Virus record (IMG/VR): IMGVR_UViG_3300008122_000024
Location: 1 to 27,116 of that record
Direction: 5' to 3' (one strand)
Source: a virus
Length of the DNA stretch: 27,116 nucleotides
How positions within the stretch are numbered: the first letter of the stretch is position 1; every line of letters begins with the position of its first letter. The position numbers and the translations under genes are program-made. The notes beneath the pieces are model-generated. The model was not told where the DNA came from, searched no databases, and was given only the letters and a program-made list of their open reading frames with translations. This document shows positions 1 to 6,829 of this stretch, one piece after another.

Positions 1-476
1 ATTTCCTCAGTCAGATAATCGCCTGATGCCGTTTTGACAACGCAATAAACGCCAACTATCGCGCCACGCTGACCGAATGCCGGATATTGATGCAGTGGCG
101 CTTTATCAATACCCTGATTTGCATAAGTGTCAGCTTCATAAACAAGCTTTGCCTGACCCCATTCAATGGATCCAGTTGATTGAGCTAAGTGCATCAGTCC
201 CATATAGCTAATATCAAGGCAGATTGCGCCAGATCGCGGCACCAAGTAAGCATGCTTGTTTGCTGGGTTTAAACTGATGCCGATTGCTGAGGCATTACGC
301 AAAGCGTTTTGCACTGACACAGGGTTTTTAACTGCAATGCCTGCTGCATACTGGCTTGCTGTCAGCAGCTGGATCGCATAGTTCATTTCAGCTTGAATGC
401 TGACAGCGTTATGCGCTGATGCCAGCTGGATGCACTCAGGCTCAACACCCTTTACCCAAGAAATTAAATCACTCAT
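1..476 (-). CDS. recT: RecT-family single-strand annealing protein, C-terminus beyond the window edge
   Basis: I translated the open frame from the ATG at 476 to the left edge (about 158 residues, no stop). It begins MSDLISWVKGVEPE and contains NASAIGISLNPANKHAYLVP followed by CLDISYMGLMHLAQSTGSI and WGQAKLVYEAD, the conserved core of the RecT annealing family. RecT proteins anneal complementary single strands during phage recombination, usually with a partner exonuclease. That partner would lie to the left and is not visible. The gene is the second of a leftward unit behind the 506-769 gene (gap about 29 bases), probably driven by the leftward promoter at 803-830. The family call is firm; only the C-terminal part is missing. 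Confidence 0.9.
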   Translation of the reverse strand, partial: MSDLISWVKGVEPECIQLASAHNAVSIQAEMNYAIQLLTASQYAAGIAVKNPVSVQNALRNASAIGISLNPANKHAYLVPRSGAICLDISYMGLMHLAQSTGSIEWGQAKLVYEADTYANQGIDKAPLHQYPAFGQRGAIVGVYCVVKTASGDYLTEE

Positions 477-505
477 AAACACCTCAGCGCCCGAAGGCGC
501 ATTTG

Positions 506-769
506 TTAAGCCTGATCTGCCAGCAGCTTTTCTGCTTGCTGAATTACAATGAATTCTTTCGCTTCATCGCATAGCGCATTGAAGTGGCTAAAGTCGCCTT
601 TTAGGTATCGCATAAAACTATCATCAAACTCTTGACGCTGGGTGATCATTTCCAGCAATTCCGGATGATGTTGCCAGTTAATGCTTTGCCAAACGTGGTC
701 AATTGCGCATTGACGCTTGGCTTCCATATCTGCGGCTTTATCTGCGGCGGTATCAATTTCTAAGTTCAT
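506..769 (-). CDS. hypothetical acidic 87-residue early protein
   Basis: The frame encodes MNLEIDTAADKAADMEAKRQ and continues to LLADQA, acidic and probably all helical. I do not recognise a family. An in-frame GTG at 802 would add 11 residues, but it lies on the -10 hexamer of the proposed leftward promoter and has no ribosome site. The ATG at 769 has a modest GGA 6 bases upstream, so I prefer it. The gene is the first of the leftward unit leading into recT. Its place suggests a small recombination or early accessory protein, but no function can be given. Confidence 0.65.
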   Translation of the reverse strand: MNLEIDTAADKAADMEAKRQCAIDHVWQSINWQHHPELLEMITQRQEFDDSFMRYLKGDFSHFNALCDEAKEFIVIQQAEKLLADQA

Positions 770-802
770 TTCGATTCCAAGCTGTTTGTTAACTGCAAAC
801 AC

Positions 803-830
803 AGTTTAGCAAATAAAGCGAATCCGTCAA
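803..830 (-). promoter_or_regulatory. leftward promoter for the recT unit (PL-like)
   Basis: On the minus strand TTGACG (830-825) is followed after 16 bases by TAAACT (808-803), an acceptable sigma70 pair. The half-site CGCTTTA (minus strand, 820-814) lies inside the spacer, the same arrangement as in the divergent rightward promoter. Control by the adjacent Cro-like protein is inferred. Confidence 0.55.
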
Positions 831-891
831 CAGTAACCGCTTTAAATTATGAATAAATGCCGTTAATTGACTAAAGCGACGACCTGCTTTA
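814..891. promoter_or_regulatory. operator region with repeated TAAAGC/GCTTTA half-sites
   Basis: The hexamer TAAAGC or its complement GCTTTA occurs four times: 814-819, 839-844, 872-877 and 886-891. Three copies carry the extra G or C that makes TAAAGCG or CGCTTTA. The last two form a perfect 6-base inverted repeat with an 8-base centre, sitting between the -35 and -10 of the rightward promoter. The region lies between the divergent recT and cro-like units, so it is the likely binding region of the Cro-like protein. Binding is inferred from position and symmetry. Confidence 0.55.
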
Positions 892-895
892 GACT
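867..895 (+). promoter_or_regulatory. rightward promoter of the cro-like gene (PR-like)
   Basis: TTGACT (867-872) and TAGACT (890-895) are separated by exactly 17 bases, giving a start site near 902, about 22 bases before the cro-like ATG at 924. The inverted repeat 872-891 occupies the spacer, so a bound repressor would block polymerase. Confidence 0.65.
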
Positions 896-923
896 GTGAA
901 TAACTTATTAGTGAGGGTTTATT

Positions 924-1199
924 ATGTTGACAGAAACTGTTTTGAAGTTTTTTAGTGTCAATGGTGACGGCAAGGGCGGCAATCGGGCAACTGCCAGAAT
1001 GCTTGGTTTAGGCTGTGGTTCAGTGACCAACTGGGGTAAGACCGTGCCGCGTGGTGTGGCGTTTGAGTTGCAACATGTTACTGACGGTCTGTTGCAGGTT
1101 GATTTATCGGTCTACGAGCCGCACAAGCGCGATAGTCCGGAGCTACGCAAGGCAATGCAGGAGCACTGCAAAGCCAAGCGCAAGGCTAAAGCCGGTTAG
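924..1199 (+). CDS. cro: Cro-like transcriptional repressor (P22 Cro type)
   Basis: A 91-residue protein. Residues 1-65 read like P22 Cro: TVLKFFSVNG, then ATARMLGLGCGSVTNWGKTV as the helix-turn-helix, then VPRGVAFELQHVTDGLLQVD. The basic tail (KAKRKAKAG) would help DNA binding. Such proteins bind short operators and shut down early promoters, and the repeated half-sites at 814-891 just upstream are the obvious target. GAGGGT upstream of the ATG serves as ribosome site. No CI-type partner with a peptidase domain is present in the window. The gene faces the leftward operon head-on: its TAG (1197-1199) overlaps the stop of the 1196-1516 gene, and a short CCGG hairpin with a T-run at about 1193-1210 may end its transcript. 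Confidence 0.75.
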   Translation: MLTETVLKFFSVNGDGKGGNRATARMLGLGCGSVTNWGKTVPRGVAFELQHVTDGLLQVDLSVYEPHKRDSPELRKAMQEHCKAKRKAKAG

Positions 1200-1516
1200 T
1201 CCGGATTTTTTATTTGCTCAGTTGATTTTTCCATAAGATCGAAAAAATATAGCAATTCGTCAGTGATCTCTCGCCGATTCACATAAAAATAGCTGCCAAC
1301 TGAAATTGATTTCCTCGTGCTGCGAATGCAGGCTTCGGCAATAATGGGAACCTGCCCTTCCGTATTTTCGGCAGATTCTGGCGTGATAATGTAGTACAGC
1401 ATGCCAGCACTTTGCTTGAGTAACCTAACAGCAATGCACTTATCAAGCGCATTGCTGTAGAATTTTCCTTGCAGCACGGAAGATTCAACAGTATGCCCAC
1501 TTCTGGTTTTAATCAC
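1196..1516 (-). CDS. hypothetical protein, last gene of the leftward operon
   Basis: About 106 residues from the GTG at 1516 (VIKTRSGHTVESSVLQGKFY...). The GTG overlaps the stop of the preceding gene in the 8-base pattern GTGATTAA, and AAGGTGG lies upstream as ribosome site. An in-frame ATG at 1564 lies within the upstream gene and is less likely. The middle contains AVRLLKQSAGMLYYIITPES and the end YFYVNRREITDELLYFFDLM, a soluble mixed fold I do not recognise. It converges with the cro-like gene, and their stop codons overlap. Function unknown. Confidence 0.6.
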   Translation of the reverse strand: MIKTRSGHTVESSVLQGKFYSNALDKCIAVRLLKQSAGMLYYIITPESAENTEGQVPIIAEACIRSTRKSISVGSYFYVNRREITDELLYFFDLMEKSTEQIKNPD

Positions 1517-1670
1517 ATCTATTTTCCACCTTCTTAAACTCAGAACAAATAACAACGACCACACTGCCGGCCACCTCGTGCTTTCGCATCATAAAAAACG
1601 GCAATTTACTGCAATCGTCAGCTTTTTTGGTGCAGGCAGCGCACTGGCTGCCTTTTGGTTGGTAGTTCAT
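1509..1670 (-). CDS. small cysteine-rich phage protein, 53 residues
   Basis: The protein reads MNYQPKGSQCAACTKKADDC and continues SKLPFFMMRKHEVAG, VVVVICSEF and KKVENRCD. Cysteines at C-x-x-C spacing plus later ones suggest a small zinc-binding fold, a type common among short phage proteins. It starts on an ATGA overlap with the gene upstream and ends in a GTGATTAA overlap with the gene downstream, so it is translated as part of the leftward operon. Function unknown. Confidence 0.6.
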   Translation of the reverse strand: MNYQPKGSQCAACTKKADDCSKLPFFMMRKHEVAGSVVVVICSEFKKVENRCD

Positions 1671-2434
1671 TTTTGATCCGGAAGCCGGAGCAACCCGGCA
1701 TCGTAAAGCGCTAACAGCGTATCATTCCACACAACTAAGTGCGCGCTTGCTATGGCCTGCTGAGCCGCTTCAATCGCCTTTTCCTTGTCGGTTTTGATTG
1801 GCCTGAATCTTGTGGGCGTGTAATAACACCCGCAATCATGACTAGCTTGCCAGAAAGCAACCTTGCCATTATCCCGGCAGTTGCCATGAGCTTTAATTTC
1901 ACACTCTACCCAGCCTATTGAGGATAGGATTTCACAAACAGTCCCGACCGGCGGCAGCTCTCCAGCATCAAACCAGTTTTTGGCAACCGGCTCAGGCTTC
2001 TGCTCTGGCCGCCGCTCTAGCGTTTTGCGCCAATCACCTATAACCTTTCCGACTGCGGCCTTTTCATTTCCTCTGCAAGCTGGATTCACAAAAGAATCAC
2101 CATTATGCGTCACCTTGACCTCATAGAACCACCAGCTGCCATTGCCATCTTGTGCAAGCCACTTCGCCCATTCAGGCGCATCTTTCCAATCCGGCTTTCC
2201 GCGCATCCGGTCAGCCGTGGCGTTGAATTCTTCGCGGGTGCAAACCAGCTCCCAATACGGATCGGATTTAACCTTTCCATCCAGCGTAATCTGATCGGAA
2301 TGCGCGTAACAAAAATCACCCTTGCTAAATTCCTGAGCTTCTTTTCGACAAACCAATATTTGGTTTTTGCTTTCGTACTTCCATGAACCGCGCTGATCAA
2401 TAACAGCCTTTTCAATCAAACTTTGCTTATTCAT
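1667..2434 (-). CDS. hypothetical phage protein with tryptophan-rich central region, 255 residues
   Basis: The N-terminal half contains VCTREEFNATADRMRGKPDW, DAPEWAKWLAQDGNGSWWFY and later NWFDAGELPPVGTVCEI and WVECEIKAHG. The C-terminal end, LALYDAGLLRLPDQK, resembles the tail of several small phage proteins. The look is of a modular early protein built from domains shared among phages; I cannot assign a named family. It begins in an 8-base ATGAATAA overlap with the upstream gene and ends on ATGA with the downstream gene. No signal peptide or membrane segment is visible. Confidence 0.7.
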   Translation of the reverse strand: MNKQSLIEKAVIDQRGSWKYESKNQILVCRKEAQEFSKGDFCYAHSDQITLDGKVKSDPYWELVCTREEFNATADRMRGKPDWKDAPEWAKWLAQDGNGSWWFYEVKVTHNGDSFVNPACRGNEKAAVGKVIGDWRKTLERRPEQKPEPVAKNWFDAGELPPVGTVCEILSSIGWVECEIKAHGNCRDNGKVAFWQASHDCGCYYTPTRFRPIKTDKEKAIEAAQQAIASAHLVVWNDTLLALYDAGLLRLPDQK

Positions 2435-2582
2435 CGCCTTTCTCCATCATTTTTAATATTGCGTTATTCGACACATCAACCGCCACGCATACATCTTCAG
2501 GCTCTGTTTCTGCGCTATAAAAGTAAAAAACTAAATCATCTGGACGCCAAAGCTGCACGCCATCACTTGCTATTTGCTGCAT
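2427..2582 (-). CDS. hypothetical 51-residue protein
   Basis: From the ATG at 2582 the frame reads MQQIASDGVQLWRPDDLVFY and ends NAILKMMEKGDE. GGAG sits 7 bases upstream of this ATG inside the previous gene, and the genes overlap by 20 bases. A longer reading from 2741 would overlap the HTH gene almost completely and is rejected. It ends in an ATGAATAA overlap with the next gene. Not recognised. Confidence 0.5.
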   Translation of the reverse strand: MQQIASDGVQLWRPDDLVFYFYSAETEPEDVCVAVDVSNNAILKMMEKGDE

Positions 2583-2811
2583 GCTCTTTCTCCAATTTCC
2601 GCAACCCACCCAATGACCAGCCAAGGCGATTGCATTTAAAAACAGTCTTGGCGCTGGTTTGCTGGTCCGGCGCCGGGACCAATCCATCTTTAACGCGCTG
2701 ACTGATATTGCAGCGGTCGCTATAGCCAAAAATAACTGCAACTTCTTTCGAGTTCAGAAAGGCGTTGTCCGGCATTTTCTTTGTCCAGTCTGGCATGGTG
2801 AAGGGTTTCAT
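2563..2811 (-). CDS. small putative helix-turn-helix DNA-binding protein
   Basis: An 82-residue protein. Residues 17-45 (AFLNSKEVAVIFGYSDRCNI, then SQRVKDGLVP) look like a winged-helix or excisionase/AlpA-type segment: a start into KEVA, a turn at GYSD and a recognition helix. The rest, GWSLGGLRKLEKEHAANSK, is a basic helical tail. GAGGT 5 bases before the ATG at 2811 supports this start, which overlaps the HNH stop by ATGA. A role in regulating the leftward operon is possible but inferred. No integrase partner for an excisionase is visible in the window. Confidence 0.5.
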   Translation of the reverse strand: MKPFTMPDWTKKMPDNAFLNSKEVAVIFGYSDRCNISQRVKDGLVPAPDQQTSAKTVFKCNRLGWSLGGLRKLEKEHAANSK

Positions 2812-3395
2812 TTGTACCTCACTAAAAGCGCTTGACGCACTCGAACATCCGCCTGTAATTCAGCCAACTGGCAAGACAGCTCATTCTTGCGCTTTCTCCA
2901 AGCAAGGTGCGCTGCAAGCTCAGTAGAAAAATAACCAATATGCTCATTTTTATTTGTAAATGGATTTTGTATCTGAGCCTTATAGCTAGAGTCCCTCTTA
3001 AAAATAGATACTCCAATAAGCAAGCCGTTTATATTTTTCTTGTCACCAAGAAATGAATTGGTCGCATTATCTACAAAAGCGCAAGTTTCTTGGCTGTAAA
3101 CTTTATTTCCGGCCACAAGCAAATCTTTATCAAGATCCTTTCCATTCCAGTCTTGATTTTCCATCCACGCCTTGAAGTTGCTAAAAGTCAACCACTCATC
3201 ACAAACTGAGCAGCCAATATAAGTTGGCCTTCTTTTTTGGAATGATAATGAGTAACATCTCTGCAGCATGTACAGCCATCTCGAATAAAACGGGCACTGC
3301 CAAACAACAATTCTTTTTCCGTTAATTTTTCTTGTGATTGACAAACTATCATCAGAATCATTAACCCCCACACCGCAAACAAGTTTTTTAACCAT
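2808..3395 (-). CDS. HNH-AP2 type homing endonuclease-like protein (copy 1)
   Basis: A 195-residue protein with the two-part build of phage HNH-AP2 endonucleases. The N-terminal cysteine/aspartate-rich half carries CSVCDEWLTFSNFKAWM and DLDKDLLVAGNKVYSQETC. The C-terminal AP2-like half carries GVSIFKRDSSYKAQIQNPF and HIGYFSTELAAHLAWRKRKN, the DNA-contact module. Such proteins are selfish genes that cut alleles lacking them. The ATG at 3395 is used rather than the TTG at 3413, because it forms an 8-base ATGGTTAA overlap with the upstream gene. It is a clear paralogue of the gene at 19512-20129 on the opposite strand, sharing the block EWLTFSNFKAWM. It is slotted neatly into a chain of overlapping small genes. 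Confidence 0.85.
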   Translation of the reverse strand: MVKKLVCGVGVNDSDDSLSITRKINGKRIVVWQCPFYSRWLYMLQRCYSLSFQKRRPTYIGCSVCDEWLTFSNFKAWMENQDWNGKDLDKDLLVAGNKVYSQETCAFVDNATNSFLGDKKNINGLLIGVSIFKRDSSYKAQIQNPFTNKNEHIGYFSTELAAHLAWRKRKNELSCQLAELQADVRVRQALLVRYK

Positions 3396-3642
3396 GATTA
3401 TTTTCTCTACCAAGCTCTACCAGTAATGCGTCAGCATGCGCCACAGCGTCAGCCGCCAATAGATGTCGATTTGTTGTACTTCCTTTATATGTTGCGCCAG
3501 AAGCCAACAACCCCTGCATAGCTGCCATTGCGAACTGCTCCCGCTTTGTTACGCCTGTTTGATCGCAATAAATTTCCCTTTGACCATTAGTTGCCATGTC
3601 AGCATAAATGGTTGGCATTGCCGGTAAGTCTCCGTTTTTCAT
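3388..3642 (-). CDS. small phage protein of the TKRE-FAMAAMQG type (copy 1)
   Basis: An 84-residue protein, MKNGDLPAMPTIY then GVTKREQFAMAAMQGLLASG and DAVAHADALLVELGREN. The pattern LPAMP...TKRE-x-FAMAAMQG...AD-x-LL-x-EL recurs in the gene at 9483-9722, so the window has two paralogues. This is a common small protein of phages with no known function. GAGG 5-6 bases before the ATG at 3642 fixes the start. The longer frame from 3714 has a proline-rich, low-complexity front and is unlikely. Its untranslated leader shares 14 bases with that of the next gene upstream (see findings). Confidence 0.7.
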   Translation of the reverse strand: MKNGDLPAMPTIYADMATNGQREIYCDQTGVTKREQFAMAAMQGLLASGATYKGSTTNRHLLAADAVAHADALLVELGRENNHG

Positions 3643-3717
3643 ATTTTCCTCGCCTTGTTGATTTGGTGGTTTTTGCGCCACTGGTGGTGGCGGGTTACTG
3701 ATATGCTTTGTCAATTA

Positions 3718-4062
3718 TCAATCCTCATAATAATCAGGAAAGAAAACCATAATCTGGTCAGTTTCAAAGCCTGCTGATTCTGCATATTCTTTCGGGCCAT
3801 AACCAGTGCAAAAACATTCACTGACATTGTTAGCTAAATCACCAAAGCCGATTGGCTCTTTATGCTCTGAAATGTAATGATCGCGAACGTCAGCACATGA
3901 AGCGCAAGTTTTAAAACTATCTGGCTGACCTTCCCAGATGCCGCTGCAATACTCGTATTCAGAACCAACTTTGATCACTTGCTTGCACTCGCAGCACTTG
4001 TGTTCTTTCCTTGAACGTCTGATTTTTTTGGTAAAAGCCTGCGGCATTTCTACATCACACAT
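3718..4062 (-). CDS. cysteine-rich probable zinc-binding protein, first gene of the leftward operon
   Basis: From the ATG at 4062 the protein has 114 residues, starting MCDVEMPQAFTKKIRRSRKE. It carries CCECKQVI, YEYCSGIW, CASCADVRDHYI and ECFCTGYG: several C-x-x-C pairs that should bind zinc, and a basic front (KKIRRSRKEHK). It may be a nucleic-acid-binding small protein, but the family is not recognised. GTGAGA 6 bases before this ATG supports the start. Longer starts at 4068 or 4119 would run into the promoter. It heads the leftward operon, expressed from the region 4091-4124. Confidence 0.65.
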   Translation of the reverse strand: MCDVEMPQAFTKKIRRSRKEHKCCECKQVIKVGSEYEYCSGIWEGQPDSFKTCASCADVRDHYISEHKEPIGFGDLANNVSECFCTGYGPKEYAESAGFETDQIMVFFPDYYED

Positions 4063-4090
4063 ATTCATTCTCACTTTGTTGATTTGGTGA

Positions 4091-4119
4091 TTGACAGTTT
4101 CGTATAAGACACATACCAT
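4091..4119 (+). promoter_or_regulatory. rightward early promoter before the HTH and replication genes
   Basis: A perfect -35 TTGACA (4091-4096) is followed after 17 bases by TACCAT (4114-4119), so the transcript would start near 4126, about 28 bases before the GTG at 4154. A 16-base imperfect palindrome (4097-4112, GTTTCGTATAAGACAC, 12 of 16 positions symmetric) fills the spacer and is a likely operator. Confidence 0.6.
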
Positions 4120-4124
4120 GTCAA
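4096..4124 (-). promoter_or_regulatory. leftward early promoter, face to face with the rightward one
   Basis: On the minus strand a perfect TTGACA (4124-4119) is followed after 17 bases by GAAACT (4101-4096), a weak -10. The two TTGACA boxes point towards each other and the promoters overlap almost fully, so the two polymerases and any repressor would compete for the same 34 bases. Strength of the leftward -10 is doubtful. Confidence 0.4.
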
Positions 4125-4153
4125 TACTTAAATGCGAAATAAGGAAAACTTAC

Positions 4154-4327
4154 GTGCTAACACTAGAGCAAATTAAAGACAGACTAAAACACAGCAACCT
4201 GCGCGCTGTATCTCAGGCATCAGGCGTTAACTACCACACACTGGTTAAGTTGATGAATGAAGAAGGTCGGGATCCGGCATATAGCACGGTAAAAGCTTTA
4301 TCTGATTACTTGCAGAGCTGGAAATAG
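4154..4327 (+). CDS. small helix-turn-helix regulator
   Basis: From the GTG at 4154 the protein is 57 residues: LTLEQIKDRLKHSN, then LRAVSQASGVNYHTLVKLMN as helix-turn-helix and YSTVKALSDYLQSWK. This is the compact one-domain type of phage regulator, with the turn at SGVNYHT. AAGGAA 8 bases upstream and the promoter at 4091-4119 favour this start over ATG 4118 or TTG 4091, which would lie on the promoter. It precedes the replication genes, the place of cII or a second cro in lambdoid phages. It probably binds the palindrome at 4097-4112. That role is inferred. Confidence 0.65.
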   Translation: MLTLEQIKDRLKHSNLRAVSQASGVNYHTLVKLMNEEGRDPAYSTVKALSDYLQSWK

Positions 4328-4380
4328 GATCGCGCAACTTTGCGCTGTCTTAATGGCACAGAAGTGTCCCTTTAAAAATA

Positions 4381-4404
4381 AAAAAGCCCCGCTGGCGGCG
4401 AGGC
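4381..4404 (-). terminator. leftward intrinsic terminator between the HTH and replication genes
   Basis: Read leftward, a 7-pair stem (GCCTCGC/GCGGGGC with one T-G pair, loop CGCCA, 4404-4386) is followed by TTTTTT-like sequence at 4385-4378. In the rightward direction one pair becomes C-A and no T-run follows. It would stop antisense transcripts coming from the replication genes. Confidence 0.5.
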
Positions 4405-4434
4405 AAATTTCAATAAGTCGAAAGGTAATTATAC

Positions 4435-5466
4435 ATGAAATGGTTTAAGCACGATAGCGACGCCAGCCAAGACAACAAGCTACAAAATGTTTTGTTGGAT
4501 TACGGACTGGAAGGTTACGGACTCTATTGGCACTGCTTAGAGTTGATAGCAGGGAAAGTTGATAGTGATAACGTAACTTTTGAACTTGAGCACGATGCAA
4601 GGGTAATTGCTCGCAACGTTGGCTGCACTCCGCAAAAAGTTGAGGAAATGATGCGGTACTTTGTAAATGTTGGCTTGTTTGAAAACGTCAATGGCGTGAT
4701 CACTTGCTTGAAGATGGCAAAGAGATTAGACAAATCCATGACGAGCAATATTGAAATGCGCAAGACTATTGGGCTTTTAAATTTAAACAATACCCGGCTT
4801 GACGGGTATGTTTATTTTATAGAAAAAAGAGATAGCACAAATAGCGTGATAGCTTTAAAGATTGGCAGGTCTAAAAACCCAGCGGCGCGACTTAGTGAAA
4901 TTTCAAAGCTTGATGAAAATGTCGGGTTTAACTTGCAAATGATACATAAGATTCAGTCAGAAAACTGCGTTGAATTGGAAACTGAATTGCACAGAAAATT
5001 CAATCACTTAAAAATTGTTAACGAATGGTTTAAGCCAGAAAAAGAGATTTACGACAGTATTTCACTTGATTACGTCATGATGACGTCAGGCTACGTCATG
5101 CAAGATAAGATAAGAATAGATAAGAAAAGAGAAAAAGATCTTGTCGATTCTGACGAATCTCCTAGTGAGCAAAAGACAGATTTTTTATCAGAATTGTTCG
5201 AGAAGTTCTGGAAGCACTACCCAACAAAACAAGGCAAGCAAAAAGCGTTAGCAAAGTTTAAATCATTCCTGAAAGGCAAGGCAGAAGGTCAGGCGCGATT
5301 TTGGATGAACTTGATGCTGGCTTACTATATGGACTGCCGAGAGCGTCAAGTGGTCGGATATGACGCGCTGCATGCAGCAACTTACATTCATAACAAACGC
5401 TGGGAAGATAACCCAGAATTTATGCAAAAATTTAAAGCAGAGTGGTTAGCTGAAAATGGTCAATAA
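4435..5466 (+). CDS. phage replication initiator with an embedded GIY-YIG-like (T5orf172) domain
   Basis: A 343-residue protein in three parts. Residues 1-105 are a DUF4373/Lin1244-type initiator N-terminal domain (MKWFKHDSDASQDNKLQNVL, YGLEGYGLYWHCLELIAG). Residues 124-208 form a GIY-YIG-superfamily T5orf172-like domain: GYVYFIE, IALKIGRSKNPAARLSEISK, ELETELHRKF and NEWFKP. Residues 252-343 form a replisome-organiser tail (FEKFWKHYPTKQGKQKALAK, then THE helical LHAATYIHNKRWEDNPEF). Lambda O-like proteins open the origin and bring in the helicase; the next gene is DnaB. AAGG precedes the ATG. The inserted nuclease-like domain is the odd point: the flanking domains make sense without it. The catalytic-type Arg, Glu and His residues appear kept, but activity is unproven. 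Confidence 0.8.
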   Translation: MKWFKHDSDASQDNKLQNVLLDYGLEGYGLYWHCLELIAGKVDSDNVTFELEHDARVIARNVGCTPQKVEEMMRYFVNVGLFENVNGVITCLKMAKRLDKSMTSNIEMRKTIGLLNLNNTRLDGYVYFIEKRDSTNSVIALKIGRSKNPAARLSEISKLDENVGFNLQMIHKIQSENCVELETELHRKFNHLKIVNEWFKPEKEIYDSISLDYVMMTSGYVMQDKIRIDKKREKDLVDSDESPSEQKTDFLSELFEKFWKHYPTKQGKQKALAKFKSFLKGKAEGQARFWMNLMLAYYMDCRERQVVGYDALHAATYIHNKRWEDNPEFMQKFKAEWLAENGQ

Positions 5467-6829
5467 CATGGAGACTCTAACAAATCTAATGGCTGAGCGT
5501 TCAGTAATAGGCGCTATCATGATTAACGGCGCAAGCGATGCAGCAACTTTTGCGCTCGATTTGCTGCAAGAAACTGATTTCTATTTCCGAGAAACGCGAA
5601 TTGCTTGGAAAGCAATTGCAGCGGTTAGCCAGTCAAGCAACCCGATAGATATAATCACGGTCACTGATCACATTGATTCTCACGGCCTAAACCTTGATTT
5701 TCACGCTGTTGCTTCGATGGGTAGTGAAACGCCAAGCCAAGCCAACTTGAAAAGGTATGCTGAGCTGGTTAAACAATCTTCAGTGTTGAGGGCGGCTTAC
5801 ACTGCATGCCTAAACACTGCTGAGCAAATCAATGACAGCGGAGACCCTGACGAAAGGCTTTCAAAAGCAATGCAGACACTTTCTGTCATTGGTCAAAGCT
5901 CTGCCACTGGCGCTGATGCCGTATGTGCTTCTGACGTCTTGAGCGAAGTTTTGGATGATATGAATAACGCCTTGATCAATGGCTGCAAAGTTAACGGATA
6001 TAAAACAGGCTTTGAAAACCTTGATCGGCTAATTCCTGCGCTTGAGCCTGGCGACTTCATGATTTTGGCTGCTCGCCCATCAATGGGGAAAACTACACTA
6101 GCAATGAACATCGCAGAAAACGTCGCTTACCTGAACGAAAAGCGCGGCAGGGTTTTATTTTTCTCGCTTGAAATGCCAAAAAAGCAGCTAATGCAGCGAT
6201 CAATGTCCCGTCTCGGTTCAGTTCCTGCCGCAGCTATTAGAAATGGTTCAGCGCTAACTGACGATAAGATGGCTGGCGGAATTTCGGAGGCTATGAGAAT
6301 AATCACTGCCAATGCTGGAAACTTTTTGATTGACGACCGCGGCGGTTTGCACATTTCGCAAATGAGAGCTAAGGCTAAACGGGTAAAAATGAAGCATGGC
6401 GAAATAGCTTTAATTTTGGTTGATTACATTCAAATTGCAAAAGGTGACGGGGAAAACCAAAACATCAAGGTTGGCTCAATATCCGCCGGACTAAAAGAGA
6501 TGGCCAAAGAAATAGGATGCGCGGTCATTGCATTGTCGCAACTAAAGCGGATCAAGGGCGCAAAGCCAACGCTGGAAGATTTACGCGACTCCGGAAGCTT
6601 GGAGCAGGATTGTGATATAGGCATGTTTTTGCATGACGAAGATTACGAGGGCGATCGAGGCGCGCATTCTCTGACAGAGGTTTTGATTGCCAAGCAGCGC
6701 AATGGTCCGATCGGCGAAACCCACTTGCAGCCTGAATTGCATTTGAACAGGTTTGCAGACACAACCAGATTGCCATCGCCAAAAGCAGAAGATCAACCAA
6801 AGAAAACTTACAAGAGGTTTGACCAATGA
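5456..6829 (+). CDS. dnaB: replicative DNA helicase, DnaB family
   Basis: A 457-residue DnaB-type helicase. The N-terminal domain (residues 5-120) starts METLTNLMAERSVIGAIMIN. The RecA-like domain holds Walker A ARPSMGKTT (206-214), FFSLEM (235-240), Walker B LVDYIQI (321-327), SQL (361-363), DLRDSGSLEQDCD and the arginine-finger stretch AKQRNGPIG. It unwinds the phage origin as a hexamer, loaded by the upstream initiator. The ATG at 5456 overlaps the initiator end by 11 bases; the in-frame ATG at 5468 is as likely. It replaces the lambda P-type helicase loader with a phage-borne helicase, as in P22 gene 12. Full length. Confidence 0.92.
   Translation: MVNNMETLTNLMAERSVIGAIMINGASDAATFALDLLQETDFYFRETRIAWKAIAAVSQSSNPIDIITVTDHIDSHGLNLDFHAVASMGSETPSQANLKRYAELVKQSSVLRAAYTACLNTAEQINDSGDPDERLSKAMQTLSVIGQSSATGADAVCASDVLSEVLDDMNNALINGCKVNGYKTGFENLDRLIPALEPGDFMILAARPSMGKTTLAMNIAENVAYLNEKRGRVLFFSLEMPKKQLMQRSMSRLGSVPAAAIRNGSALTDDKMAGGISEAMRIITANAGNFLIDDRGGLHISQMRAKAKRVKMKHGEIALILVDYIQIAKGDGENQNIKVGSISAGLKEMAKEIGCAVIALSQLKRIKGAKPTLEDLRDSGSLEQDCDIGMFLHDEDYEGDRGAHSLTEVLIAKQRNGPIGETHLQPELHLNRFADTTRLPSPKAEDQPKKTYKRFDQ

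Noticed and set aside
2105-2386. Plus-strand open frame of 93 residues
   Set aside because: Antisense shadow of the 255-residue gene 1667-2434; no ribosome site or family signal.
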